From contig NZ_BPQJ01000013.1 of assembly GCF_022179185.1 (NCBI RefSeq), forward strand, positions 116,120 to 180,119: a stretch of DNA of 64,000 bases, read 5' to 3'. This DNA comes from Methylobacterium frigidaeris. Lineage in GTDB: Bacteria > Pseudomonadota > Alphaproteobacteria > Rhizobiales > Beijerinckiaceae. Positions within the stretch are counted from its first letter, which is position 1. Each line of letters opens with the position of its first letter. The notes under the pieces are model-generated. The model was not told where the DNA came from. It was given only the letters and a program-made list of their open reading frames with translations, and did no database searches. A program made the translations under genes and the position numbers. Below, piece after piece: positions 35,035-44,864 of this stretch.

Positions 35035-35883
35035 ATGTTGCACCTGCTGGTGGCGGATGGGAACGACCGGGCCGGCCGCGAGACGCATCTCACGGTCTGC
35101 GACAAGACCTCGGCCGAAACCTACGCGGGCATCCTGACGAAGCTCGCCCCGGACGCCCGCTGCCACCTCGTCGCCCCGGCCGATGCCGATGCGGTGCTGC
35201 CCCGGGCGCTCTCCGAGTGCGACGCCCTGGTGCTGACCGGCTCGATCCTCCACGTCGAGGAGGGCGGTCCCGCGGTGACGCGGCAATGCGACTTGGTGCG
35301 GGCGGCGCTCGAAGCCGGGCTCCCGGTCTTCGGCTCGTGCTGGGGCGTGCAGGTGGCGGCCACGCTCGCCGGGGGCCGGGCCGCCCGCAACCCGCGGGGG
35401 CCGGAATACGGGCTCGCCCGCGCCATCAGCCGGACGGAGGCCGGGGCAGGCCACCCGCTTCTCGACGGCCGGCCGCCGGCCTGGGACGCGCCGGCGATCC
35501 ACGACGACGCCGTCATCGCGCCGCCGCCGGGCAGCCGCGTCCTCGCCGGCAACGACCGCCTCGACGTCCAGGCGATCGAGATCCGCCTCGGCGACGGGGT
35601 GTTCTGGGGCACGCAGTACCATCCCGAGCTCGACCTCGACGAGGTCGCGGCGATGCTGCGGCTGTCGGCGCAGGGCGTGGTGGAGGCGGGCCTGTGCCCG
35701 GACGAGGCCTCGCTCCACGCCTACGCCGATGCCATGCGCGACCTGCATCATGACCCGGAGGGTCGGCGGGACCTCGCCTGGGGCCTCGGCGTCACCGCCG
35801 AGGTGCTGGTGCCGGAGCGGCGCCGGCGCGAGATCAGGAATTTCCTCGATCACCTGGTGCGGCCGCGCACGCGCCGCGCCTGA
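35035..35883 (+). CDS. Type 1 glutamine amidotransferase domain protein
   Basis: A 282-residue class I glutaminase fold. The nucleophile elbow is GSCWGVQ with Cys102, and the His/Glu pair is in TQYHPELD (His196, Glu198), so the triad is complete. It resembles stand-alone GuaA-like or gamma-glutamyl-hydrolysing proteins. The N terminus (HLLVADGNDRAGRETH) is characteristic of this group. After the domain comes a 70-residue tail rich in Arg and Glu. AAGGAG lies seven bases before ATG 35035. The amination or hydrolysis target is unknown and no partner synthetase is adjacent. Confidence 0.82.
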   Translation: MLHLLVADGNDRAGRETHLTVCDKTSAETYAGILTKLAPDARCHLVAPADADAVLPRALSECDALVLTGSILHVEEGGPAVTRQCDLVRAALEAGLPVFGSCWGVQVAATLAGGRAARNPRGPEYGLARAISRTEAGAGHPLLDGRPPAWDAPAIHDDAVIAPPPGSRVLAGNDRLDVQAIEIRLGDGVFWGTQYHPELDLDEVAAMLRLSAQGVVEAGLCPDEASLHAYADAMRDLHHDPEGRRDLAWGLGVTAEVLVPERRRREIRNFLDHLVRPRTRRA

Positions 35884-35964
35884 GGGGCCCGTACACCCTC
35901 CAGGAAGCCCGCGACCTCGGCCTCCAGATGCTCGGCCTGCTGCGTCAGGGCGTCGGCGGAGGCT
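35850..35964 (-). pseudogene. C-terminal remnant of a methyl-accepting chemotaxis protein
   Basis: On the minus strand, reading from about 35957, the frame gives ASADALTQQAEHLEAEVAGF followed by LEGVRAP and a short basic tail to a TGA at 35850-35852. A helix of the form ALxxQAExLxxEVxxFLxxVRA is the normal end of alphaproteobacterial chemoreceptors. Nothing chemoreceptor-like continues upstream, where tandem repeats begin. It overlaps the end of the amidotransferase gene. It is probably what is left after deletion of the rest of the gene. Confidence 0.5.
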
Positions 35965-35989
35965 GGTCGGAACTTGCAGAGACATCGCC

Positions 35990-36026
35990 GACGATCGGCA
36001 AAGACTGGTCGACGATCGGCAAAGAC
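35990..36026. repeat. Two direct copies of a 16-base repeat
   Basis: GACGATCGGCAAAGAC occurs at 35990-36005 and 36011-36026, a 21-base period. It lies between the chemoreceptor remnant and the acyltransferase terminator. It may mark the breakpoint of the deletion that removed the chemoreceptor gene. Confidence 0.7.
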
Positions 36027-36123
36027 CGCCGGTCACCGCATCTCTTCCCGCTCGACTGGACGAGGATTGCGACAAGCAGGAATAGATGCCCGGTACCCTG
36101 TCGTCATCCGACGGCCGGACGAC

Positions 36124-36150
36124 AAAACGGCGCCCCGAGAGGAGCGCCGT
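36124..36150 (-). terminator. Intrinsic terminator of the acyltransferase gene
   Basis: Read on the minus strand, a stem ACGGCGC...GCGCCGT is followed directly by TTTT. It begins 27 bases past the acyltransferase stop. Stem plus T run support a Rho-independent terminator. Confidence 0.65.
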
Positions 36151-36176
36151 CGTGGAGCCGGTCGGGGAGTCGGGCG

Positions 36177-37316
36177 TCAAGTCGTTCGGGCGGAGGCGAG
36201 GTGCGGCGCCGGGCCGGGCCGGTCCTCGCCGACGAGGTGGAACGCGGCGGGCCGGCGGAACAGGAAGCGGGCCGGGGTGTGGCGCACCAGCCGCTCGATC
36301 CCGAGGGGCACGGCCACCGCCGCCACGGTGACGAGGAGCGAGACGAGGCCGACATCCTCGATGATCCCGCTCTTCACCAGCGCCGTGCGAAGCGCCGCCA
36401 TTGGCAGGAAGAAGGCGAGGTAGATCACGATCGAGCGCTCACCGCAGGCGCGGAGGACCGCCGTCACCGGGCCGCCGGCCCGGGTCAGCAGGGCCGCAGC
36501 CGCCACGATGGCGAGCGCCCCAGCGGCGCCGAGCACCAAGCTCACAACCGGCAGGCCCGCCAGGTTCGGGTGGAACGGCAGGCCGGTCGCCGTGAAGACC
36601 AGGGCGCCCTCGATCAGCGCCCAGGCGGCGAGGCCTGCGAGCGCGAGGCCGGACCGCGCCCGCACCCAGTCGGCGAGCGCGAAGATGCGGGCCGCGAACA
36701 GGTAGCCGGCGACGAAGTAGACGAAGCGGGCGCAGAACTCGTCGATCAGGGTCGAGCCGGTATGGACCGGTGCGAGCTGCAGCAGGGCGGCGCCGATCAG
36801 CAGCGCCGGTCCGGGCACCCGGCGCAAGAGCTTCACGGCGATCGAGAACACCGCCAGGAGATAGATGAACCACAGCGTCGAGTACGGCTCGACCAACCCG
36901 TGGCCGAGATGGGCGAGGAACGCCCCCGGTCCCGCGCCCTCAGTGATCTGGCCGTACTTCACCGCCGACTGCAGCACCAGCCACAGCAGGTAGAAATACG
37001 CAAAGTGGACGATGCGCCGGTCGGCGAACAGCCGCCAGTCGCGGTCGACCACGCGGCCGACGAACAGGCCGGACAGAAGGAAGAAGTCCGGGATCCGGAA
37101 CGGTTTGGCGAATTCCACGACGTGGTGCATGAAGCCCTCGCCCCCCATCGCCTCGCCCACCCCGAGGGTGGAGTGCATCATCACCACCAGGATGATGCAG
37201 ATGCCCTTGGCGACGTCGACCCAGGCGAGGCGGCCGGCGGCCGGCGCGGCACGCGGGCGCACCGGGTCGTCCGGCCGGACCGAGAGGGCGGGTTCGGTGT
37301 TGGGTCGGGCGGACAT
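36177..37316 (-). CDS. Acyltransferase-3 family membrane protein
   Basis: A 379-residue protein with about ten membrane helices. The start RLAWVDVAKGICIILVVMMHS, with the conserved RDxAKG-like and His residues, is the acyltransferase-3 signature. FFLLSGLFVGRVVDRD and TLWFIYLLAVFSIAVKLL follow. Members O-acetylate or succinylate sugars on the cell surface or in exported polysaccharides. GGAGA six bases before the ATG at 37316 decided the start; a GTG 12 bases earlier falls inside that site. It is transcribed alone, with a terminator downstream. Confidence 0.87.
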   Translation of the reverse strand: MSARPNTEPALSVRPDDPVRPRAAPAAGRLAWVDVAKGICIILVVMMHSTLGVGEAMGGEGFMHHVVEFAKPFRIPDFFLLSGLFVGRVVDRDWRLFADRRIVHFAYFYLLWLVLQSAVKYGQITEGAGPGAFLAHLGHGLVEPYSTLWFIYLLAVFSIAVKLLRRVPGPALLIGAALLQLAPVHTGSTLIDEFCARFVYFVAGYLFAARIFALADWVRARSGLALAGLAAWALIEGALVFTATGLPFHPNLAGLPVVSLVLGAAGALAIVAAAALLTRAGGPVTAVLRACGERSIVIYLAFFLPMAALRTALVKSGIIEDVGLVSLLVTVAAVAVPLGIERLVRHTPARFLFRRPAAFHLVGEDRPGPAPHLASARTT

Positions 37317-37442
37317 CGGCGTCTCCACGAGGACGGCCCGAGGCTCGCAGGGAGACGTAAAGATCGGTGCAAGACCGGCCGGTCGAATCGCGCGCAGACT
37401 CGCAACGGCGCATTCACCGTCTCGTCGAAGACTTCGGTCGTT

Positions 37443-37817
37443 CTACCGGCAGCTCCGCTTCGCCTCCCGCCGCGTCCGGGTCATCCGCGTCGCGGTGTGG
37501 AAATCGTCCGGCTTGGTGCGCACCCAGGCGAGGAAACGGGCGATCTCCGGCTCGGCCCGCAGGCTCTCCACGTCGCTCAGGCGACGGGCCAGTTCGGCCT
37601 CGCTGTGGCGGGCATGGATCGCCGAGTGGCAGATCTGGTGCAACTGCACCGTCTCGCCATGGGTGCCGCCCTTCAGCTTCGGCGTCAGGTGGTGCTTGCT
37701 CTGGCGGGCGCCGGGTGGGATCGGCCGCTCGCAGAGCGGGCAGATCACCGATTCGCGGGCGCTCGGGCCGTGGGTGGAGGGGTCGTCGTCGCGCCAGCGC
37801 CGGTCACGGCGTCCCAA
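37443..37817 (-). CDS. HNH endonuclease-like small protein
   Basis: A 124-residue protein read from a TTG at 37817, which has AGGAG seven bases upstream; no in-frame ATG fits. The zinc knuckle CPLCERPIP and the nuclease core SKHHLTPKLKGGTHGETVQLHQICHSAIHARHSE match an HNH fold with a His-His active pair and one Cys further on (QICH). Such stand-alone HNH proteins are frequent in alphaproteobacteria and their role is poorly known. It lies just upstream of, and divergent from, the thiC leader. Confidence 0.75.
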   Translation of the reverse strand: MGRRDRRWRDDDPSTHGPSARESVICPLCERPIPPGARQSKHHLTPKLKGGTHGETVQLHQICHSAIHARHSEAELARRLSDVESLRAEPEIARFLAWVRTKPDDFHTATRMTRTRREAKRSCR

Positions 37818-37963
37818 GGCAAGCTCCTGAAAGGCGGGGATAGGCTTCCGTATCTGGGTCGCAGTGGCAGCGCGTTTCAAGATCGAAGGCGGGATGCCGC
37901 AACGTCTCGACCCGCGGCCTGCCGTTGACAAACCCCGCGCCCCGCCCGACAGTCGGCCCGTTA

Positions 37964-40006
<2,043 letters not shown>

Positions 40007-40017
40007 GAATCCGTTTC

Positions 40018-42750
40018 ATGCCGATGCAGGCCTCCGCGACCCCGCCGGGGCCTGCCCCGTCTCTCGCCCCCTCCCTTGCGCCGGGACACTCGCGCCCCGG
40101 CTCGATCGTGCGCCGCCTCGTCGTCTTCGCCCTCGGCCTGGCGGTGCCGATCCTGATCTTCGGCGGCGTGGTCCTGTGGCAATTCGCCGGCGCCGCCCGC
40201 GAGCGCCTGGAGGGAGAGGCTCTGGGCCGCGCCCGGATGGAGGCGGCGGCGGTCGACCGCGAGGTCGCGAGCCTCGTCGCCACCCTCGAGGCCCTGAGCC
40301 TCTCCAACGCGCTCCAGCGCGGCGACGTCACGGCGTTCCGCGAGCAGGTGGAGGAGCTTTCTCACCGAAGCGGTCTGCCGGCGGTCCTGCGCGACACCGA
40401 CGGCCGGCGGATCATCGATGTCGGCACCGAGCCGATGCCGGAACACCTCGACGCCGCGGACGCGGCCGCTCTGAACGGTCGGCCGGCCGTCTCGGGCGTG
40501 GCCGACGGGCGTTTCCGGGTCACGGTGCCGGTTCTGCGCCGCGGCGGCGACGCGGTGCTCTACCTTCTGTCCTTCTCCCTGCCGACGACGCGGATTCGCG
40601 ACGTGCTCGTCTCCGGCGGCGTGCCGCAGGGCTGGGTGATGAGCGTCGTCGACCGCGACCAGCGGATGCTGACCCGCACCCGGGCGCCCGAGCGCTTCAC
40701 CGGCGTCAGAGCTCCGGACGAGCTGCGCCAGGCCGTCGGACCGGAGGGCAGCTGGCGCGGCGCCTCGATGGAGGGTGATCCGTTCTTCGTCGCCTATGCG
40801 CGGGCCGGGGTGCCGGACTGGCGCGTCGCCGTCGGGGTGCCGGAGGAGGCGCTGGCGGCGCCGGTCCGGGCCTCGCTGGTCTGGTTCGCCGGGCTCGGCG
40901 GGATGCTGGCCGCCATCGCGGCCGTGCTGGCGCTCGCCTTCGCCCGCGGCATCGCGGCGCCGCTCCAGGCCCTGCGCGACCAGGCGGTGGCGCTCGGCCT
41001 CGGCCGCGCGGCCCCTGTCCTCGATGGCGTGCCGGCGGAGGTGGCGGCGGTGAGCGCCGAGATCGCGGGCGCGGCCCAGCGCCAGCGCGAGCGGGCGGCC
41101 GAGCGCGCCCGGTCCGCCGCGGCCCTGCGCGCCGAGACCCAGCGCCTGGAGGTGCTGAACCGCCTCGGCACGGCGCTCTCGAGCGAGCTCGACCGCCAGC
41201 GCCTCGGCGACACCGTGGTGGAGGCGGCGACCCACCTGACCGGGGCGGCCTACGGCGCCCTGTTCGAGCGGGTGCCGGAGGGCCCGGAGGGCCCCGAGCA
41301 CTGGCAGCTCCTCAGCCTCACCGGTGCGCCGCGGGAGGCCTTCACCCGGTTCGGCCTGCCGCGGGCGACGACCCTGTTCAGCCAGACCTTCGCCGCCGGC
41401 GGGGTGGTCTTGAGCGAGGACGTGACGACGGACCCGCGCTACGGCAGCCATGGCGGCATGCCCAAGGGCCACCTGCCGGTGCGCAGCTACCTCGCGGTGC
41501 CGGTGGTTTCCGGCACCGGTGCCACCCTCGGCGCCCTGCTGTTCGGCCATCCCGAACCACACCGCTTCGGCAGCCGCGAGGCGGCGCTCGTCGAGGGCCT
41601 GGCCGGCCAGGCCGCGGTGGCGATGGACAATGCCCGCCTGTTCGCCTCGGTGCGACGCGAGCAGGACCGCTTCGCCGCCGCCGTCCAGGCGGTGCGCGGC
41701 GTGCTCTGGACCAACGACGCGAGCGGTCGGATGACGAGCGACCAGCCGGCCTGGGCGGCGCTCACCGGCCAGACGCCGGAGCAATATGCCGGCTACGGCT
41801 GGGCCGAGGCGGTGCATCCGGAGGACCGCGCCGCCAGCGTCGAGAGCTGGAACGAAGCGGTGGCCGAGCGCCGGCGCTTCACCCACGAGCACCGGGTGCG
41901 CCGCCATGACGGCGTGTTTCGCACCTTCGCGATCCAGGCGGTGCCGGTGCTCGATCCCGACGGCGCGATCCGCGAATGGGTCGGGGTGCATTCCGACATC
42001 TCCGAGCAGCGCGCTGCCGAGACGGCGCTCCGCGAATCGAACGAGGAGATCCAGCGCTACGCCTACATCGTCAGCCACGACCTCAGGGCGCCGCTCGTCA
42101 ACATCATGGGGTTCACCAGCGAGATCGAGGCGAGCCAGGACGACATCCGCGTCGCCCTGGCGGGACGGCCGCAGGCCGAGCGGATCGACGCCGACCTCAG
42201 CGAATCGGTGAGCTTCATCAAGGCCGCGATCACCAAGATGGACGGTCTCATCAACGCCATCCTGAAGCTCTCGCGGGAGGGGCGGCGCACCTTCCAGCCC
42301 GAGCCCCTGGCGATGACCGCCCTGGTCCAGGGCCTCGCCGACGCGCAGCGCCACCAGGCCGACACGGCGGGCGCCGTGATCGAGATCGGCGACCTGCCGG
42401 GGATCACCGCCGACCGGCTCGCGGTCGAGCAGATCTTCGGCAACCTGATCGACAACGCGATCAAGTACCTGGCCAAGGACCGGCCGGGCCGGATCAGCGT
42501 AGCGGGATCGGTCTCGGACGGACTCGCGGTCTTTCTGGTGACGGATAACGGCCGCGGGATCCATGCCCGCGACCACGCCCGGGTGTTCGAGCTCTTCCGC
42601 CGCTCCGGCGTGCAGGACCGGCCGGGGGAGGGGATCGGGCTCGCCCATGTCCGCACCCTGGTGCGGGCGCTCGGCGGGCGGATCGACCTGTCGTCGGAGT
42701 TCGGGGTCGGCACCACCTTCAGCGTGACGCTGCCGCTGCGGCAGAGCTGA
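40018..42750 (+). CDS. Membrane sensor histidine kinase with extracellular, GAF and PAS domains
   Basis: A 910-residue kinase. Helix 1 (about residues 31-52) and helix 2 (about 288-315) bracket a periplasmic Cache-like sensor. A GAF domain spans about residues 395-545 and a PAS/PAC pair about 548-670 (GRMTSDQPAWAALTGQTPEQ). The phosphoacceptor is His687 in YIVSHDLRAPLVNIMGF, and the ATPase part has FGNLIDNAIKYLAK, DNGRGI and the GEGIGLAHVR loop. It starts 12 bases after thiC, so it may be partly transcribed from the thiC promoter. A CheY-like regulator and a REC-kinase follow, suggesting a local relay. Confidence 0.88.
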   Translation: MPMQASATPPGPAPSLAPSLAPGHSRPGSIVRRLVVFALGLAVPILIFGGVVLWQFAGAARERLEGEALGRARMEAAAVDREVASLVATLEALSLSNALQRGDVTAFREQVEELSHRSGLPAVLRDTDGRRIIDVGTEPMPEHLDAADAAALNGRPAVSGVADGRFRVTVPVLRRGGDAVLYLLSFSLPTTRIRDVLVSGGVPQGWVMSVVDRDQRMLTRTRAPERFTGVRAPDELRQAVGPEGSWRGASMEGDPFFVAYARAGVPDWRVAVGVPEEALAAPVRASLVWFAGLGGMLAAIAAVLALAFARGIAAPLQALRDQAVALGLGRAAPVLDGVPAEVAAVSAEIAGAAQRQRERAAERARSAAALRAETQRLEVLNRLGTALSSELDRQRLGDTVVEAATHLTGAAYGALFERVPEGPEGPEHWQLLSLTGAPREAFTRFGLPRATTLFSQTFAAGGVVLSEDVTTDPRYGSHGGMPKGHLPVRSYLAVPVVSGTGATLGALLFGHPEPHRFGSREAALVEGLAGQAAVAMDNARLFASVRREQDRFAAAVQAVRGVLWTNDASGRMTSDQPAWAALTGQTPEQYAGYGWAEAVHPEDRAASVESWNEAVAERRRFTHEHRVRRHDGVFRTFAIQAVPVLDPDGAIREWVGVHSDISEQRAAETALRESNEEIQRYAYIVSHDLRAPLVNIMGFTSEIEASQDDIRVALAGRPQAERIDADLSESVSFIKAAITKMDGLINAILKLSREGRRTFQPEPLAMTALVQGLADAQRHQADTAGAVIEIGDLPGITADRLAVEQIFGNLIDNAIKYLAKDRPGRISVAGSVSDGLAVFLVTDNGRGIHARDHARVFELFRRSGVQDRPGEGIGLAHVRTLVRALGGRIDLSSEFGVGTTFSVTLPLRQS

Positions 42751-42931
42751 AGCGCAATGCAACGCCAGGTTAACGTGACCGGCATGTTTTCTACGCCAGC
42801 CACGTGTCACTCTGACTGGAAAATGGTCTAGAGAGAGGATGACGGGAGCATGTCTCCCGCGGTCGGCGCGATCGCGCGCGAGGAAGAGGCGTCCCGGTTC
42901 GTCCGGGTTTCGCGCCACAAGGAGTTGTCAG

Positions 42932-43366
42932 GTGCCGGCCGTACACATCGTGATGATCGAGGATGACGAGGGCCATGCCCGGCTGATCGAGCGGAACATC
43001 CGCCGCGCCGGCGTCAACAACGTCATCGAGTCGTTCCGCGACGGAACCTCCGCGCTCGCCGCCCTGTTCGGGCCGGACGGCAGCGGCGAGATCAATGCCG
43101 GCCGGCCGCTGCTCATCCTCCTCGATCTCAACCTGCCGGACATGACCGGCATCGACATCCTGCAGAAGGTGAAATCGAACCCGCACCTGCGCCGCTCGCC
43201 GGTGGTGATCCTGACCACCACCGACGACCAGCGCGAGATTCAGCGCTGCTACGATCTCGGCTGCAACGTCTACATCACCAAGCCGGTGAACTACGAGGGC
43301 TTCGCCAACGCGATCCGCCAGCTCGGCCTGTTCTTCTCGGTGATGCAGGTTCCGGAGAGCGCCTGA
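42932..43366 (+). CDS. Single-domain response regulator (CheY/Rcp1-like)
   Basis: A 144-residue receiver domain with no output domain. The acidic pocket is EDD near residues 10-12, the phosphoacceptor is Asp65 in LLDLNLPDM, and the conserved Lys lies in YITKPVN. The extended form with VILTTTDDQREIQRCYDLGCNVYITKP is typical of Rcp1-like regulators linked to multi-domain kinases. The GTG start at 42932 has AAGGAG seven bases upstream. A 181-base gap separates it from the kinase gene; it ends two bases before the next gene. Confidence 0.9.
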   Translation: MPAVHIVMIEDDEGHARLIERNIRRAGVNNVIESFRDGTSALAALFGPDGSGEINAGRPLLILLDLNLPDMTGIDILQKVKSNPHLRRSPVVILTTTDDQREIQRCYDLGCNVYITKPVNYEGFANAIRQLGLFFSVMQVPESA

Positions 43367-43368
43367 CC

Positions 43369-44400
43369 GTGACCGAGCCGGTCCGCGTGCTCTATATCGA
43401 CGACGACCCCGGGCTGGGGCGCCTCGTCGCCCGCACGCTGGCGGGCCGGGGCTGCGAGGTCGTGCACGCGAACGACGGCGAGGCGGGATTGGCCCGCATC
43501 GCCTCCGAGCGCTTCGACGTCGTCGCCCTCGACCACCACATGCCGCAGGAGACCGGCCTCGACATCCTTCCGCGCATCCGCGCCTTGGCCGACGCGCCGC
43601 CGGTGATCTACGTCACCGGCTCGGAGGACAGCCGCGTCGCCGTGGCGGCGCTCAAGGCCGGGGCCGTCGACTACGTCTGGAAGGACCTGCAGGGCCACTT
43701 CCGCGAGCTTCTCGCCGAGGCCGTCGCGACCGCCGTGCTGCAGGACCGCACCCGGCGCGAGAAGGAGCGAGCCGAGGCCGAGGTGCGCGAGGCCCGCGAC
43801 CGGGCCGAATTGCTGCTGCGCGAGGTCAACCACCGGGTGGCGAACAGCCTCGCCCTGGTGGCGGCTCTGGTGCGGATGCAGGCCAACACCGTCACCGACG
43901 CCTCCGCCCGCGCCGCGCTCGAAGAGACCCAGACCCGCATCACCGCGATCGCCGGCATCCACCGGCGGCTCTACACCTCCGACGACGTGCGGGTGGTGGC
44001 GGTCGACGCCTACCTGGCGACCCTGGTCGAGGACCTCGACGGGGCGATGAACGCCACCGGTCAGCGCCACCGCATCCTGCTCGACGCCGCCCCGGTCGAG
44101 GTGGCGACCGACAAGGCGGTCTCCCTCGGGGTGATCGTCACCGAGCTCGTCACCAACGCCTACAAATACGCCTATCCGGACGGCGCCACCGGCGAGATCC
44201 GCATCACCGCGCGCCGCGACGGCGACACCCTGCGCCTGACGGTCGCCGACGACGGCGTCGGCTGGCAGGGCGTCGGCACCCCGCGCGGCACGGGGCTGGG
44301 CTCGCGCATCGTGCGCGCCATGGCGTCGAACCTGCGGGCGCAGATCGCCTACGCCCAGGCGGAGAAGGGTACGGCGGCGAGCATCGACATCGCGCTCTAG
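43369..44400 (+). CDS. Hybrid REC-histidine kinase, HWE/HisKA_2 type
   Basis: A 343-residue protein with a receiver domain first (acidic YIDDDP, phosphoacceptor Asp55 in VVALDHHMP, Lys105) and then a HisKA_2 kinase: LLLREVNHRVANSLALVAALVRMQ with His155, N-box IVTELVTNAYKYAYP, ADDGVGW and a GTGLGSRIVRAM loop. Receiver-first kinases act as phosphate-gated kinases within relays. Its GTG start lies two bases after the response-regulator stop, so the two are co-translated. With the upstream sensor kinase this is a compact three-protein circuit. The final output is not encoded here. Confidence 0.88.
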   Translation: MTEPVRVLYIDDDPGLGRLVARTLAGRGCEVVHANDGEAGLARIASERFDVVALDHHMPQETGLDILPRIRALADAPPVIYVTGSEDSRVAVAALKAGAVDYVWKDLQGHFRELLAEAVATAVLQDRTRREKERAEAEVREARDRAELLLREVNHRVANSLALVAALVRMQANTVTDASARAALEETQTRITAIAGIHRRLYTSDDVRVVAVDAYLATLVEDLDGAMNATGQRHRILLDAAPVEVATDKAVSLGVIVTELVTNAYKYAYPDGATGEIRITARRDGDTLRLTVADDGVGWQGVGTPRGTGLGSRIVRAMASNLRAQIAYAQAEKGTAASIDIAL

Positions 44401-44864
44401 GGCGCGATCCGATTACGCCACACCACAATCCACGACAGGGATGGCTGATCGCACAGGCCCCTCGCCCGTTCCCGGACAAGGGTGAGGACGTGGAAGGAGA
44501 TCCGGGATCCGCAATCGACGTTCGCGAAGCGACCGCTCTGCAATGGCATTTCGGCTGCAACCCTCGCAGCTGGGCAGCGGCCGGACACCGGGATGCAACG
44601 CGAAAGCTCGACCGGAACTTTCTGCTTGCGAGGAAGGACCGCCCGCGGCGAATCCCGGATCTTCTTCCGCCTCGCGCCCGTCATCCGGGAGAGGGGGGAG
44701 CAAAAGGGAGCCGTCCGCCCACCGGCACGACCGCGTGCCGCGCGCCCCGCCGGACCCGCTCCGCCGCATCGTCCCGGACGACGCGGCGCGCTTTTCCCGC
44801 GTGTCGCGACACCCCGTTTGCCTCTATGGTCCGATCAACGAAGAGAGGCCCTGAGGAGCACCGC
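44401..44864. other. Intergenic region with a 177-base inverted-repeat unit
   Basis: No convincing gene is seen in these 464 bases. The 21-base arm at 44492-44512 (GGAAGGAGATCCGGGATCCGC) matches, inverted, 44648-44668 at 19 of 21 positions, enclosing 135 bases. A 16-base piece of the same arm recurs at 1356-1371. The last 40 bases contain the ribosome site of the acetolactate-synthase-like gene. Confidence 0.5.
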
